A stretch of 46,860 bases of DNA from SZUA-430 sp044375275 (GCA_044375275.1 JBILMZ010000006.1:1-46860), one strand, 5' to 3'; shown: positions 24,452-32,071, counted from the stretch's first letter. Translations and numbers: made by a program. The notes: generated by a model from the sequence alone, not told the origin.

Positions 24452-25103
24452 TCCGTCGGGCCTGATCGAAGACGTTCTCGAACATCTCCGTGGTCAGGCG
24501 GCGGGTGTTCGTGTTGTACCGGGAGCAGTGATAGCTGTCGATCAGCGTGATGCCCTTGGGCAGCGCATGTTCGGCACCGTGTGCAAAGGGGGCGAAGGAC
24601 GCCTTCAGATCCAGTGCCCGTATGGCGCTGTCGTGGGCAATCCTTCCCAGTGCGACGATGACTTTCAGCCGGTTCATGGCTTCCAGCGTCGCGCCGAGAA
24701 ACGTCCTGCACGTGAGCGCCTCCTCCGCCGTAGGCTTGTTTTCAGGCGGCACGCAACGAACGGCATTCGTGATGCGGCAGTCCACCAGTTTGAGGCCGTC
24801 ATCGATCGAGGCGGCATAGGTCCCGGTGGCGTACCCGAATTTCAGCAATGTCGCGTAGAGAAGGTCGCCGGCATAGTCGCCGGTGAAAGGGCGCCCCGTC
24901 CGGTTGGCTCCCGAAACGCCTGGCGCCAGTCCGAGCACGAGCAGCCTTGCGTTCAGGCTTCCGAAGCTTGGCACGGGCGCGTTGAACCAATCCGGGTTCT
25001 TCAGCCTGTTTGCCGAACGATAAGCCGCGAGGCGCGGGCATAGCGCGCAGTTGGCTGGCGGTTCTGCGTTTGCTGCAGCAGCTGTCTGGGCGGCCAGTCT
25101 CAT
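24435..25103 (-). CDS. Uracil-DNA glycosylase, family 5 (UdgB)-like
   Basis: 222 residues. Motif A reads GLAPGVSGANRTGRPFTGD, which lacks the Asp/Asn water-activating residue of families 1 and 4 and is typical of family 5. The final motif is HCSRYNTNTRR in place of HPSPLS. Four Cys arranged for a 4Fe-4S cluster are present: CALC near residue 19 and C-x14-C in VRCVPPENKP to TCRTFL. UdgB enzymes excise uracil, hypoxanthine and related bases from double-stranded DNA. AGGAAA stands 8 bases before ATG. Converges with argC. Confidence 0.88.
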   Translation of the reverse strand: MRLAAQTAAAANAEPPANCALCPRLAAYRSANRLKNPDWFNAPVPSFGSLNARLLVLGLAPGVSGANRTGRPFTGDYAGDLLYATLLKFGYATGTYAASIDDGLKLVDCRITNAVRCVPPENKPTAEEALTCRTFLGATLEAMNRLKVIVALGRIAHDSAIRALDLKASFAPFAHGAEHALPKGITLIDSYHCSRYNTNTRRLTTEMFENVFDQARRITAKA

Positions 25104-25264
25104 GGTCGTGTTTCCTGCAACGGATCTTGGGCGGATGTCAATCCGGACGGAAGCTTGGAGGTCATGCCTGCCGCTGGTATATCCCGGTGGTGTCGCAGGC
25201 GTCAGGTGCTGCGTGTCTGGCCGGTCGGGGTACGCGGGTCAATTCTTGAATTCAGGGAACGTCC

Positions 25265-26188
25265 ATGAAGTTCTTTCAAGCATTTTGCGCAGCCCTGCTG
25301 ATAGGCCTTCTGGCGGCCCAAGCGTCGGCGGAGACCGACTTCGACCGGTGCACGGGTGACGAAGGTTATGACATCGGCAAGAAGATTGATGCCTGCACAC
25401 TGGCGATTTCAAGCGGAAAACTCGACCAGACAAACCTCGGTGCTGCCTACAGCAAGCGTGCTGTGGCTCGGGCGTCGCGGAAGGACCTTGACGGTGCGAT
25501 AGCTGATTTTGGGGAAGTCATCCGTCTGTTCCCGGATCTGGCGTCTGCGTATCTCAGCCGTGGCGACATCTACTACAGCCAGAAGAAGTTTGGTGATGCC
25601 GTTCGGGACTATGCCGACGCCGTACGTCTGCGTCCCGACTGGATCATGGCGCTGAAGTATCTGGGCGATGCGCATGACGAGAATGGTGAGCCCGTGAAGG
25701 CCATCGCTGCCTACCAGAGGGCGCTCAAACTCGACCGCAACTTTGCCGATGTGCATTTCGACCTGGGTATCGTCTACAGGAAAATGGGCAACTTCAAGAA
25801 AGCGGCGGCCAGTTTTTCGCGAACCATCCGGCTCATGGCTGACCATGCCGGGGCGTTCAACGGGCGCTGTGTCACCTATGCCCAGATGGGCAAGCTGAAG
25901 ACGGCGATCAGTGACTGCAACCGGGCGATTGATCTCAATTCACGCATATCGGCCTATTGGGAAGCACGTGCGATCGTGCGGCAACGCATGGGTGACCTGC
26001 GGTTGGCGCTGGAAGACTATTCGCGGGCGCTGCAACTCAATCCGAAGAATGCCAATGCGCTTTACGGACGAGGCTCGGTTCGCTTGGCAACGGGTGACAA
26101 AACGGGGGCTGAGTCCGACAGGAATGCTGCGATGAAGCTGAACCCCAAGGTCGCGGACGTCATGGCGACCCTTGGCATCAAGGCCTGA
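25265..26188 (+). CDS. Exported TPR-repeat protein
   Basis: 307 residues. A signal peptide ends near residue 22 (MKFFQAFCAALLIGLLAAQA). A short Cys pair segment (FDRCTG, DACTLAI) is followed by about six tetratricopeptide repeats, shown by recurrent motifs such as AYLSRGDIYYSQKKFGDAV, ALKYLGDAHDENGEPVKAI and ANALYGRGSVRLATGDKTGA. TPR arrays bind other proteins; a periplasmic scaffold or assembly role is likely but no partner is apparent. AGGGA precedes the ATG. It converges on the SDR gene with 16 bases between stops. Confidence 0.85.
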   Translation: MKFFQAFCAALLIGLLAAQASAETDFDRCTGDEGYDIGKKIDACTLAISSGKLDQTNLGAAYSKRAVARASRKDLDGAIADFGEVIRLFPDLASAYLSRGDIYYSQKKFGDAVRDYADAVRLRPDWIMALKYLGDAHDENGEPVKAIAAYQRALKLDRNFADVHFDLGIVYRKMGNFKKAAASFSRTIRLMADHAGAFNGRCVTYAQMGKLKTAISDCNRAIDLNSRISAYWEARAIVRQRMGDLRLALEDYSRALQLNPKNANALYGRGSVRLATGDKTGAESDRNAAMKLNPKVADVMATLGIKA

Positions 26189-26204
26189 TCAGGCCGCAAT
26201 CGGT

Positions 26205-27119
26205 TTACGCGCGACGCTGCATCCAGTCGGCCTGGCGTACGGCAAATCCGGTCACCGTGCGCATCAGCCAGCGTGGCGTGACCTGGCTCCAGGCGGCTGC
26301 AACCTGGTTGGGCAATCCCGGAACAACCACTGTCTGTCCCATCATGAGGCCTGCGTAGGCCTGGCGGGCGACCGACTTCGGATCCGAAATCAGGAATGAA
26401 GGCGCCCACTTGGCGGTGCTCGAGCCTGCCTTGATCGAGGCGACCATGTTGGTGTTTGTCAGGCCGGGACACAGGGCGGTCACACTTACGCCGGTGGCGC
26501 GAAGTTCCTCTGCGAGGGACTCGGTCAGGGAGAGGATATAGGCCTTGCTGGCTGCGTAGACCGCCATCGATGGAACGGGCTGAAATCCGGCCAGAGAGGA
26601 TACGTTCAGGATCCGGCCAAAGCGACGCTCCAGCATGCTTGGCAGGAGAAGAGAGGTGAGTGCGGTTGCTGCAGCGATGTTGACGGCAATGATCTGCTGC
26701 ATCTTCTCTGGCGGCGCAGAGGCGAATGGCCCCACGTCAATGATGCCCGCGTTGTTCACCAGAATATCGACGTCGATTTCCTGGTCGTTCAATTGCTCGA
26801 CGACGGATACGAGTTGGGTTGCGTCGCTGAGGTCAGCCTCGATGACGATCGAGTCGGTGTCGTGCGCAGCGCGCAGTTCACCGGCCAGCGCATCGAGCTT
26901 GTCCTTGCTTCTCGCCACGAGGACGAGCGAGTGGCCGTGAGTGGCGAATTCCCGGGCGAGTTCTGCGCCGATGCCGGCTGACGCGCCGGTCACGAGAACG
27001 CGTCCCATTCTGCGCTCCCCCATCAGGGACATCTTTGCCTGGCTCGCAGGTGCCTTGCGAGTCGTTGACCTGCTTCCTGATCCAGCTTTCGGGCCGGCCT
27101 TCTTGCGCGGGCTTGCCAT
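26205..27119 (-). CDS. SDR-family reductase with basic N-terminal tail (storage-lipid cluster)
   Basis: 304 residues from ATG at 27119, which is 8 bases after AAGG; the ATG at 27125 is too close to that site. Residues 1-30 form a Lys/Arg/Ala/Pro/Ser-rich tail (SPRKKAGPKAG, STTRKAPASQAK) not found in ordinary SDRs. The catalytic part has VLVTGASAGIGAELAREF, VNNAGIIDVG, Ser in NVSSLAGFQ and Tyr/Lys in YAASKAYIL. Its type (AELAREF, LLLPSMLERRFGRI) is that of acyl-CoA reductase/DltE-like SDRs. It is the last gene of the acyltransferase operon, separated from the phasin gene by a strong hairpin. A role in making or reducing fatty acyl substrates for wax synthesis is inferred from position only. 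Confidence 0.85.
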   Translation of the reverse strand: MASPRKKAGPKAGSGSRSTTRKAPASQAKMSLMGERRMGRVLVTGASAGIGAELAREFATHGHSLVLVARSKDKLDALAGELRAAHDTDSIVIEADLSDATQLVSVVEQLNDQEIDVDILVNNAGIIDVGPFASAPPEKMQQIIAVNIAAATALTSLLLPSMLERRFGRILNVSSLAGFQPVPSMAVYAASKAYILSLTESLAEELRATGVSVTALCPGLTNTNMVASIKAGSSTAKWAPSFLISDPKSVARQAYAGLMMGQTVVVPGLPNQVAAAWSQVTPRWLMRTVTGFAVRQADWMQRRA

Positions 27120-27145
27120 GGGCATGTCCTTTCAGAACGGTGGAG

Positions 27146-27176
27146 CTCCCCACGCAGCACGGGGCTGCGCGGGGAG
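27146..27176 (-). other. Intercistronic hairpin between phasin and SDR genes
   Basis: CTCCCC-ACGCAGC (27146-27158) faces GCTGCGC-GGGGAG (27164-27176) across a five-base loop, a 13-bp stem with one wobble position. In the - strand mRNA it falls 29 bases after the phasin stop and 26 bases before the SDR start. No T-tract follows, so it more likely protects the 3' end of the phasin message or attenuates the SDR gene than ends transcription fully. Confidence 0.65.
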
Positions 27177-27205
27177 TGCAGATCAGGGAACTCTTGCGGT
27201 CAGGA

Positions 27206-27646
27206 TCAGGCCGCGCGGCGCGTGTCGCGCAGCGACGTCACGAAGCGCGAGATCGGGCGGATCGTCTTCGTGGAGCTGTCGCCGACAATTTCGCTGACTT
27301 CGCGGAACTGGCGAACCGAGCGACGGAACAGTTCCGTCATGGCGTGCTGCTGAACCTTCACGGCTTCAGCAAAGCTGCCGGCCTGGATTGTGTCGCGCAG
27401 GGCTTCAAAACTCCACACGGCGTTGTCCTGGGCGTGATTGACGAGCGTGAGCGCAACCTTGCGGCCTTCGTCGCCCATGGTTTCGCTGGCTTCGCGGATC
27501 GCGTCGCCGGCTTCGCGGATGCCTTCCTGAACGCGCGATACCATCTTCACGACGGGCGTGCGCAGGGTGTTCATTTCTACCTTGGCTTCGGTCTTTGCTT
27601 CGGCCTTGGCCTTCGAGCGGCCAGTCGTCTTGCGTGTCTTTGTCAT
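27206..27646 (-). CDS. Phasin-family granule-associated protein with basic N-terminus
   Basis: 146 residues from ATG at 27646, which follows GGAG by 9 bases; an in-frame ATG at 27676 lacks a ribosome site. Residues 1-24 are Lys/Ala/Thr/Arg-rich (MTKTRKTTGRSKAKAEAK). The remainder is amphipathic helix and coiled coil in the phasin_2 pattern (GIREAGDAIREASETM, EALRDTIQAGSFAEAVKVQQ, FRRSVRQFREVSEIVGD). Phasins coat PHA granules or other storage inclusions. Lying in an operon with a WS/DGAT enzyme and with no PHA synthase in view, it may coat wax/triacylglycerol bodies. The basic head resembles the histone-like part of PhaF, though at the opposite end. Confidence 0.85.
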   Translation of the reverse strand: MTKTRKTTGRSKAKAEAKTEAKVEMNTLRTPVVKMVSRVQEGIREAGDAIREASETMGDEGRKVALTLVNHAQDNAVWSFEALRDTIQAGSFAEAVKVQQHAMTELFRRSVRQFREVSEIVGDSSTKTIRPISRFVTSLRDTRRAA

Positions 27647-27679
27647 TTCAGTCGTCTCCGTTCTCTTGGTCTGCATTCA

Positions 27680-28597
27680 TCACGCCGCAGCGGGTCGTGA
27701 TGTCCTTCCTGGCGCGGTGCGAACATGATCGATGATCAATCCGCCTATCCGGGCCAGAAACTTTTTCGGCAGGTCGTGTGCCATGCCTTCGATTACTTCA
27801 AGTCGTGCGCCCGGAATGTTACGGGCGGAATCACGTCCACCTGCCAGCGGTGCCAGAGGATCGCGTGAGCCGTGGATCACGAGCGTGGGCGCCTTTATCT
27901 TCCTGATATGGGGGCGCAGGTCTCCCGTAGCAATGATTGCGGCCAGTTGCCGCTTCACGCCTGCGGGGTAGTAGGAACGATCGAATCCGCTAGCGATTTT
28001 CACTTTCAACTCGCTGTGCTCATCCGTCTCGTCCGGCGTGCGAATGAGGCTCCACATCTGGATGGCCCGATCGATCAGCGCTTCGCGAGACTTGCCCTTG
28101 GGCTTGCTGAGAAAGAGCGGTGCGAGCAGCCTGGGGCTGGGTCCCGGCAACAACGGGTTGAGGGTTCCGGACATGATGGACGTCAGCGACAGCACGCGAT
28201 CAGGATGCGTGCCCGAAAGCAACTGGCCGATCATGCCTCCCATCGAAACGCCGACGATGTGTGCCTTCCTGATCTTCAGGGCGTCCATGAGACCGGTGGT
28301 GTCCAGAACCATGTCGTGCAGGGTGTAGGGTGCCAGCCGCTTCAAGCCGATCAGCCGGGCCGCGACCTGTGCAACCGGGTGCGGTGCATTCTTGCCGTGC
28401 AGCTTCGTGGTGAGCCCGATGTCCCGGTTGTCAAACGTGATGACCCTGAACCCTGCATCCGCAAGGTTCCGGATCAGGGCGTCTGGCCAGAAGGTCATCT
28501 GCGCCGCGAGCCCCATGATCATCAGGACTGCCGGCCCATTCTTGGGGCCGGCTTCCTGATACTCGATCGTCAGCTTGTTTGCTGAAACCTGGGGCAT
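27680..28597 (-). CDS. Alpha/beta hydrolase of the storage-lipid cluster
   Basis: 305 residues. Oxyanion segment PAVLMIMGLAAQMTFW, FDNRDIGLTTKL, nucleophile elbow VGVSMGGMIGQL, acid Asp in HGSRDPLAPL and base His in GMAHDLPKKF. The GxSxG and the NRD-G sequence match a family of hydrolases often found by lipid metabolism genes. No signal peptide. It starts 13 bases after the WS/DGAT gene and ends 33 bases before the phasin start, so it is part of that operon. Ester or thioester cleavage in lipid turnover is inferred from context. Confidence 0.88.
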   Translation of the reverse strand: MPQVSANKLTIEYQEAGPKNGPAVLMIMGLAAQMTFWPDALIRNLADAGFRVITFDNRDIGLTTKLHGKNAPHPVAQVAARLIGLKRLAPYTLHDMVLDTTGLMDALKIRKAHIVGVSMGGMIGQLLSGTHPDRVLSLTSIMSGTLNPLLPGPSPRLLAPLFLSKPKGKSREALIDRAIQMWSLIRTPDETDEHSELKVKIASGFDRSYYPAGVKRQLAAIIATGDLRPHIRKIKAPTLVIHGSRDPLAPLAGGRDSARNIPGARLEVIEGMAHDLPKKFLARIGGLIIDHVRTAPGRTSRPAAA

Positions 28598-28610
28598 CGT
28601 CTTTGACTGG

Positions 28611-30152
28611 CTACTCGGCTGCCGACACGATGGTCAGCTTGGGTTTGCGCTTGCGCGGCCGTGCCTTGGTTGCGGTCTTGGCTTCTTCGGCTGCAGGCTT
28701 GGCTTCTGATACCGGCTGCGGACGCGGAGCCGGAATGGGGCGCTTGAGGGCTGCCGCCTTCATCTCCTCAAAGGATTCCTGCAGGCAATTCGCATAGCGC
28801 TCCGGATCCGGCATCAGGCTCCGGTCGGACGTGAACGTGACAGTGATGCTTCCGCAGTAGCTCAGCACCGCGTGGAAAATGCCGACGCCTTCGAAGACGG
28901 GGCCCAGGCCGTATTGAGTCACCAGGCGGGCGCCGTTCATGTAGAGCGGGACCGGCGGGCCGGGTACGTTCGTGATCACCGTGTTGAACATCGGGGCGAC
29001 CCGGTTTGCCAGCCCCCACCTCACATAGAGGCGGGCGGCGAGGCCCGACAGTGTCGACGGCATGAAGCTTGAGTATTCGGAAAGCTGGCGGGCACCAACG
29101 GCGTTTGTCAGTGCCTTCGAGTTGCCTGCTTCCTCGTGGACGAATTGCAGGCGTCCAAACGGGTCGGCGATGTGCGTGCCGATCGGGATCGTCATGGCGC
29201 TTACCTGGTTGCCCAGCGTGTTCTTCTCACCGGGCGAGCGGACCGAAATCGGCGCCATGCAAACGAGTGACTCACGCGGAAGTTCGTTGATGGACTTGAG
29301 GTATTTGCGCATCGCGCCGCCGATGACGGCAACAACGACATCATTCACGGTCGCGCCTTCAAGGCGGGTCCTGATTTCCTTGATCTCGCTCAGGGCGAAG
29401 TCACGGCCGTCAACGACGCGGTTCATCGTCACCGAGCCGTTGAAGCGCGTACGCGGGACGCTGCCGCTGGTGTGCAGGCGGCCGCGCGCGAGCCCGCTGA
29501 CCATCTTGGCAATGCCCGGCGCCGAGTTGGCGACGGTCCGTGCGAGGCGCAGTGGGGTGCCGATCGCGTTGACCTGTGCACGAAGCAACAGTTCGAGCGA
29601 TGTCGGTGTGCGCTCGGGGATCCACGGCTTCTCAGGGCCAGCTACAGCGCCGGCCGGATCAAGAGAGTGCACGGCGTTCGTGATGTCGACGCCTGACACG
29701 CCGTCGATTGCAGCGTGATGAACCTTCGAAACGATGGCGTACGACCCCTTGGGGACGCCTGGCACGTTGTTCAGGCCTTCGATGACCGTGAATTCCCAAA
29801 GTGGCTTCGACAGGTCTACCGGGCGCGAGTGGAGGCGTGCGGCCTGGATGCAGAGCTGGCGCCAGTCTCCCGGTTGGGGGAGGGCAACGTGACGGACGTG
29901 ATACTCGAGATCGAAGTCGGGATCGTCGATCCAGTACGGATAGTCGAGGCTCAGCGGAACATTCGCAAGCTTGCGACGAAAGCTCTTCGCGAGATGAAGG
30001 CGCGACTCGATGAAGGTGAGGATGTCCTTGAAGCGGACGAACGAGTTCGGTGCCGTCGAGGGATCGTAAATCGCGATCGATCCGATGTGCATCGGCGTGC
30101 GTGACGTTTCCATGTAGAGGAACGCGGAGTCGAGACCTGTAAGCTGTTCCAT
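28611..30152 (-). CDS. Wax ester synthase / diacylglycerol acyltransferase (WS/DGAT)
   Basis: 513 residues. The N-terminus MEQLTGLDSAFLYMET and the active-site HHAAIDG (145-151) are hallmarks of bacterial WS/DGAT; PLWEFTVIEGL and TNVPGPPVPLYMNGAR (the conserved NVPGP) also fit. The enzyme joins acyl-CoA to a fatty alcohol or to diacylglycerol, producing wax esters or triacylglycerol at the inner membrane. The last ~45 residues are an extension rich in Lys/Arg/Pro/Ala/Glu (EAKPAAEEAKTATKA then RPRKRKPK), absent from Acinetobacter AtfA. AGGA precedes ATG by about 5 bases. It is the first gene of a four-gene - strand operon with a promoter flanked by two operator-like repeats. Confidence 0.93.
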   Translation of the reverse strand: MEQLTGLDSAFLYMETSRTPMHIGSIAIYDPSTAPNSFVRFKDILTFIESRLHLAKSFRRKLANVPLSLDYPYWIDDPDFDLEYHVRHVALPQPGDWRQLCIQAARLHSRPVDLSKPLWEFTVIEGLNNVPGVPKGSYAIVSKVHHAAIDGVSGVDITNAVHSLDPAGAVAGPEKPWIPERTPTSLELLLRAQVNAIGTPLRLARTVANSAPGIAKMVSGLARGRLHTSGSVPRTRFNGSVTMNRVVDGRDFALSEIKEIRTRLEGATVNDVVVAVIGGAMRKYLKSINELPRESLVCMAPISVRSPGEKNTLGNQVSAMTIPIGTHIADPFGRLQFVHEEAGNSKALTNAVGARQLSEYSSFMPSTLSGLAARLYVRWGLANRVAPMFNTVITNVPGPPVPLYMNGARLVTQYGLGPVFEGVGIFHAVLSYCGSITVTFTSDRSLMPDPERYANCLQESFEEMKAAALKRPIPAPRPQPVSEAKPAAEEAKTATKARPRKRKPKLTIVSAAE

Positions 30153-30268
30153 GTTTCCTGCCCTGATGGGTCCCGGCTTGCCGCCGGTTGACCTCTGTTG
30201 CTTTATTGACTCAGCCTGCCAGAAGAAATGATGACGCCAACTGACGGATTTACGCTACGACATGAAAA

Positions 30269-30285
30269 TATTGTGCATCGCACCA
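30269..30285. promoter_or_regulatory. Operator-like repeat, downstream copy, WS/DGAT promoter
   Basis: TATTGTGCATCGCACCA, containing the dyad GTGC-N3-GCAC. It is the inverted partner of 30329-30345 (15 of 17 bases identical). Relative to the promoter it covers about +8 to +25 of the acyltransferase transcript, a typical repression position. Confidence 0.6.
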
Positions 30286-30299
30286 ATTCATTTCGCAGA

Positions 30300-30328
30300 C
30301 GCATATAAGAAAATGGAGTTTTGGTCAA
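30300..30328 (-). promoter_or_regulatory. Candidate sigma-70 promoter of the WS/DGAT operon
   Basis: Read on the - strand: TTGACC (30323-30328), 17 bases, TATGCG (30300-30305). It gives a start near 30293 and a ~140-base leader. It is enclosed between two inverted operator-like repeats. The surrounding 240-base gap is markedly more AT-rich than the genes. Confidence 0.55.
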
Positions 30329-30345
30329 TGGTGCAGTGCACAATA
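30329..30345. promoter_or_regulatory. Operator-like repeat, upstream copy, WS/DGAT promoter
   Basis: TGGTGCAGTGCACAATA; its reverse complement differs from the 30269-30285 copy at two positions only. It also contains GTGC-N3-GCAC and directly abuts the -35 hexamer. Centres of the two copies are 60 bp apart, near six helical turns, so a dimer at each could form a loop. Confidence 0.6.
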
Positions 30346-30392
30346 ATTTTGAATCCAGCTCATAAGTGTAGCTAAATAGCCAATTAAAGTCC

Positions 30393-31046
30393 CTAACTGC
30401 TCGCTGCATTTGGCTGGAGTTGACCCCGCGACAGCCGGTCGCACACCGAAAGGCCGGCAAGAAACAGCTCAAGCGTCTGCCAATGAGCGTCGGCGGCACT
30501 CTTTGTGTCACCCGAACGGGCCCATGAAATGGCCATCGCATTCCAGGCTGAAACGAGGGCAATTGCCGCAGTTTCGGGCGCTATTGTGCTCAAAAACTCA
30601 CCATTCTTCTGACCCGTCTGGATGGTCTTTCCCACCAATTCCAGCAGCCCTGGCGAAACTTCGTTAAAGCTGGAAGAGGCATTGGATTGCGAAACAAACT
30701 CCAGAACAATCTGGCGCATCAGATGCCGATGCGCTCCCCATTCCCTGAGGTAGACCTCCAGAAGCCGTTTCAGCTGGTCTCCGGCCGCCAGTGACCGGTC
30801 CAGAAGCTCATCTGCGATCTTCGCTGCGACCTCTTCGTTGAAAGCGAGCACCAAGGCCGACTTGTTCTCAAAGTGCAGGAAAAACGTGGCGTTTGCGACA
30901 TCTGCTTCGGAACAGATGTCTTCGATCCTGACCTGGTCGTAGGGCCTGTCTGCCATCAGGTGCATGGCTGCATCGAGGATGCGCTTGCGTGTCTCGCGCT
31001 TCTTCCTTTCGCGTCGCGACATGAGCTGAACGGGGAGGGGATCCAT
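30393..31046 (-). CDS. TetR/AcrR-family transcriptional regulator
   Basis: 217 residues from ATG at 31046, with AGGA about 6 bases upstream (TTG at 31049 is also in frame). The N-terminal DNA-binding domain is clear: RRERKKRETRKRILDAAMHLM, then the helix-turn-helix VRIEDICSEADVANATFFLHFENKSALV. The C-terminal ligand domain is all-helical and not assignable. It lies directly upstream of the WS/DGAT operon in the same direction and divergent from a lipase-like hydrolase; TetR proteins in such places (FadR, PsrA types) often sense acyl-CoA. A perfect inverted repeat over its own -35 suggests autoregulation. Confidence 0.9.
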   Translation of the reverse strand: MDPLPVQLMSRRERKKRETRKRILDAAMHLMADRPYDQVRIEDICSEADVANATFFLHFENKSALVLAFNEEVAAKIADELLDRSLAAGDQLKRLLEVYLREWGAHRHLMRQIVLEFVSQSNASSSFNEVSPGLLELVGKTIQTGQKNGEFLSTIAPETAAIALVSAWNAMAISWARSGDTKSAADAHWQTLELFLAGLSVCDRLSRGQLQPNAASS

Positions 31047-31099
31047 CAAAATCCTCGCAGGCGCAAAATTTGTATCTTCTATCCAATTATGGAGTGAAC

Positions 31100-31137
31100 T
31101 CTATAATAAGAGGTTTAGGGCAATCAAGTGCTTGATT
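31100..31137 (-). promoter_or_regulatory. tetR promoter with overlapping perfect inverted repeat
   Basis: On the - strand: -35 TTGATT (31122-31127), 16 bases, -10 TATAGA (31100-31105). The -35 lies inside AATCAAG-TG-CTTGATT (31122-31137), a 7+7 inverted repeat with two-base centre. This is the size and form of TetR operators and sits between tetR and the divergent hydrolase gene, so it could control both. Its sequence differs from the GTGC-N3-GCAC repeats at the WS/DGAT promoter. Confidence 0.55.
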
Positions 31138-31246
31138 TCACTACGCTTCGTCGCACGAATTGAGTTGGCAACCCCCCTATACTCCACGTAGCGTCAGGGC
31201 TGTGGATTCTTCTGAATCAACAGATTTTTCGGGGCGGAAGGTTGCG

Positions 31247-32071
31247 ATGGCAGTCATTGATGCGGGTCCGGTCGGCATTCAAGGAATCAAGCCTCCGTCC
31301 TGGGCGCTCGCGCTCACCGAAGGCGGGCGAGCTTTGGGTGACTACGTGATGCTCCAGGGGGCTTCGCCGCTGCTTGGCTACGCGCCGGCAGGGGATGGCC
31401 ATCCCGTGATGGTACTACCCGGTTTTCTGGCTGCCGGTGGCACGACAGCCCCGATCCGCCGCTTTCTGGTGTCCAAGGGATACGAGACTTTCTGCTGGGG
31501 CCTGGGAAGAAACCTTGGTCCGCTGGCCATCGGGCCTGAAGGCGAGCTGCTGGGGCAGCGTCTTGAGTCCATCCATCGCAAGATGAAGCGCAAGATCAGC
31601 CTCGTTGGCTGGAGCCTTGGTGGCGTCATGGCCCGAGAGCTCGCCAAGAAGTACCCGCAGTACATACGGCAGGTCATTTCACTGGGTTCTCCATTCGGGG
31701 GCAACCCGCGGGCCAATCACGCCTGGCGCATCTATCAGGGGCTTACGGGGCAGGAGATCGACCCGAAGGCAATGGCAGATACGTTCCGAAACCTTGCAAA
31801 GGCACCCTCGGGAATTCCCACGACGGCGGTGTTTTCCAAAGGCGATGGTGTCGTCGCCTGGCAAACCTGCGTCGAGCGTCCGTCCAACCTGACGGACAAT
31901 ATCGAAGTCTACGCAAGCCATTGCGGTCTGGGCGTCAATCCCGCCGTGTTCTTCGCGGTCGCGGACCGGCTGGCGCTGCCGGATAATGAGTGGCGCCCCT
32001 TTGACCGCAGCGCCGCGATGTGGCGCCGCGTTGTCTATCCGTCAAGCGGACATGGAACGGCCGCCCACTGA
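31247..32071 (+). CDS. Lipase-like alpha/beta hydrolase
   Basis: 274 residues from ATG at 31247, preceded by GGAAGG with six-base spacing; a TTG at 31160 is in frame but has no ribosome site. HPVMVLPGFLAAGGTT is the oxyanion loop, LVGWSLGGVMARELAKKYP the nucleophile elbow (Ser), KGDGVVAW the likely Asp and ASHCGLGVNP the His. The GWSLGG form and long-chain hydrophobic surroundings are those of PGAP1/triacylglycerol-lipase-like cytosolic hydrolases. Divergent from tetR across a shared promoter region and adjacent to the WS/DGAT operon, so it may break down stored lipid; that is inference. Confidence 0.83.
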   Translation: MAVIDAGPVGIQGIKPPSWALALTEGGRALGDYVMLQGASPLLGYAPAGDGHPVMVLPGFLAAGGTTAPIRRFLVSKGYETFCWGLGRNLGPLAIGPEGELLGQRLESIHRKMKRKISLVGWSLGGVMARELAKKYPQYIRQVISLGSPFGGNPRANHAWRIYQGLTGQEIDPKAMADTFRNLAKAPSGIPTTAVFSKGDGVVAWQTCVERPSNLTDNIEVYASHCGLGVNPAVFFAVADRLALPDNEWRPFDRSAAMWRRVVYPSSGHGTAAH

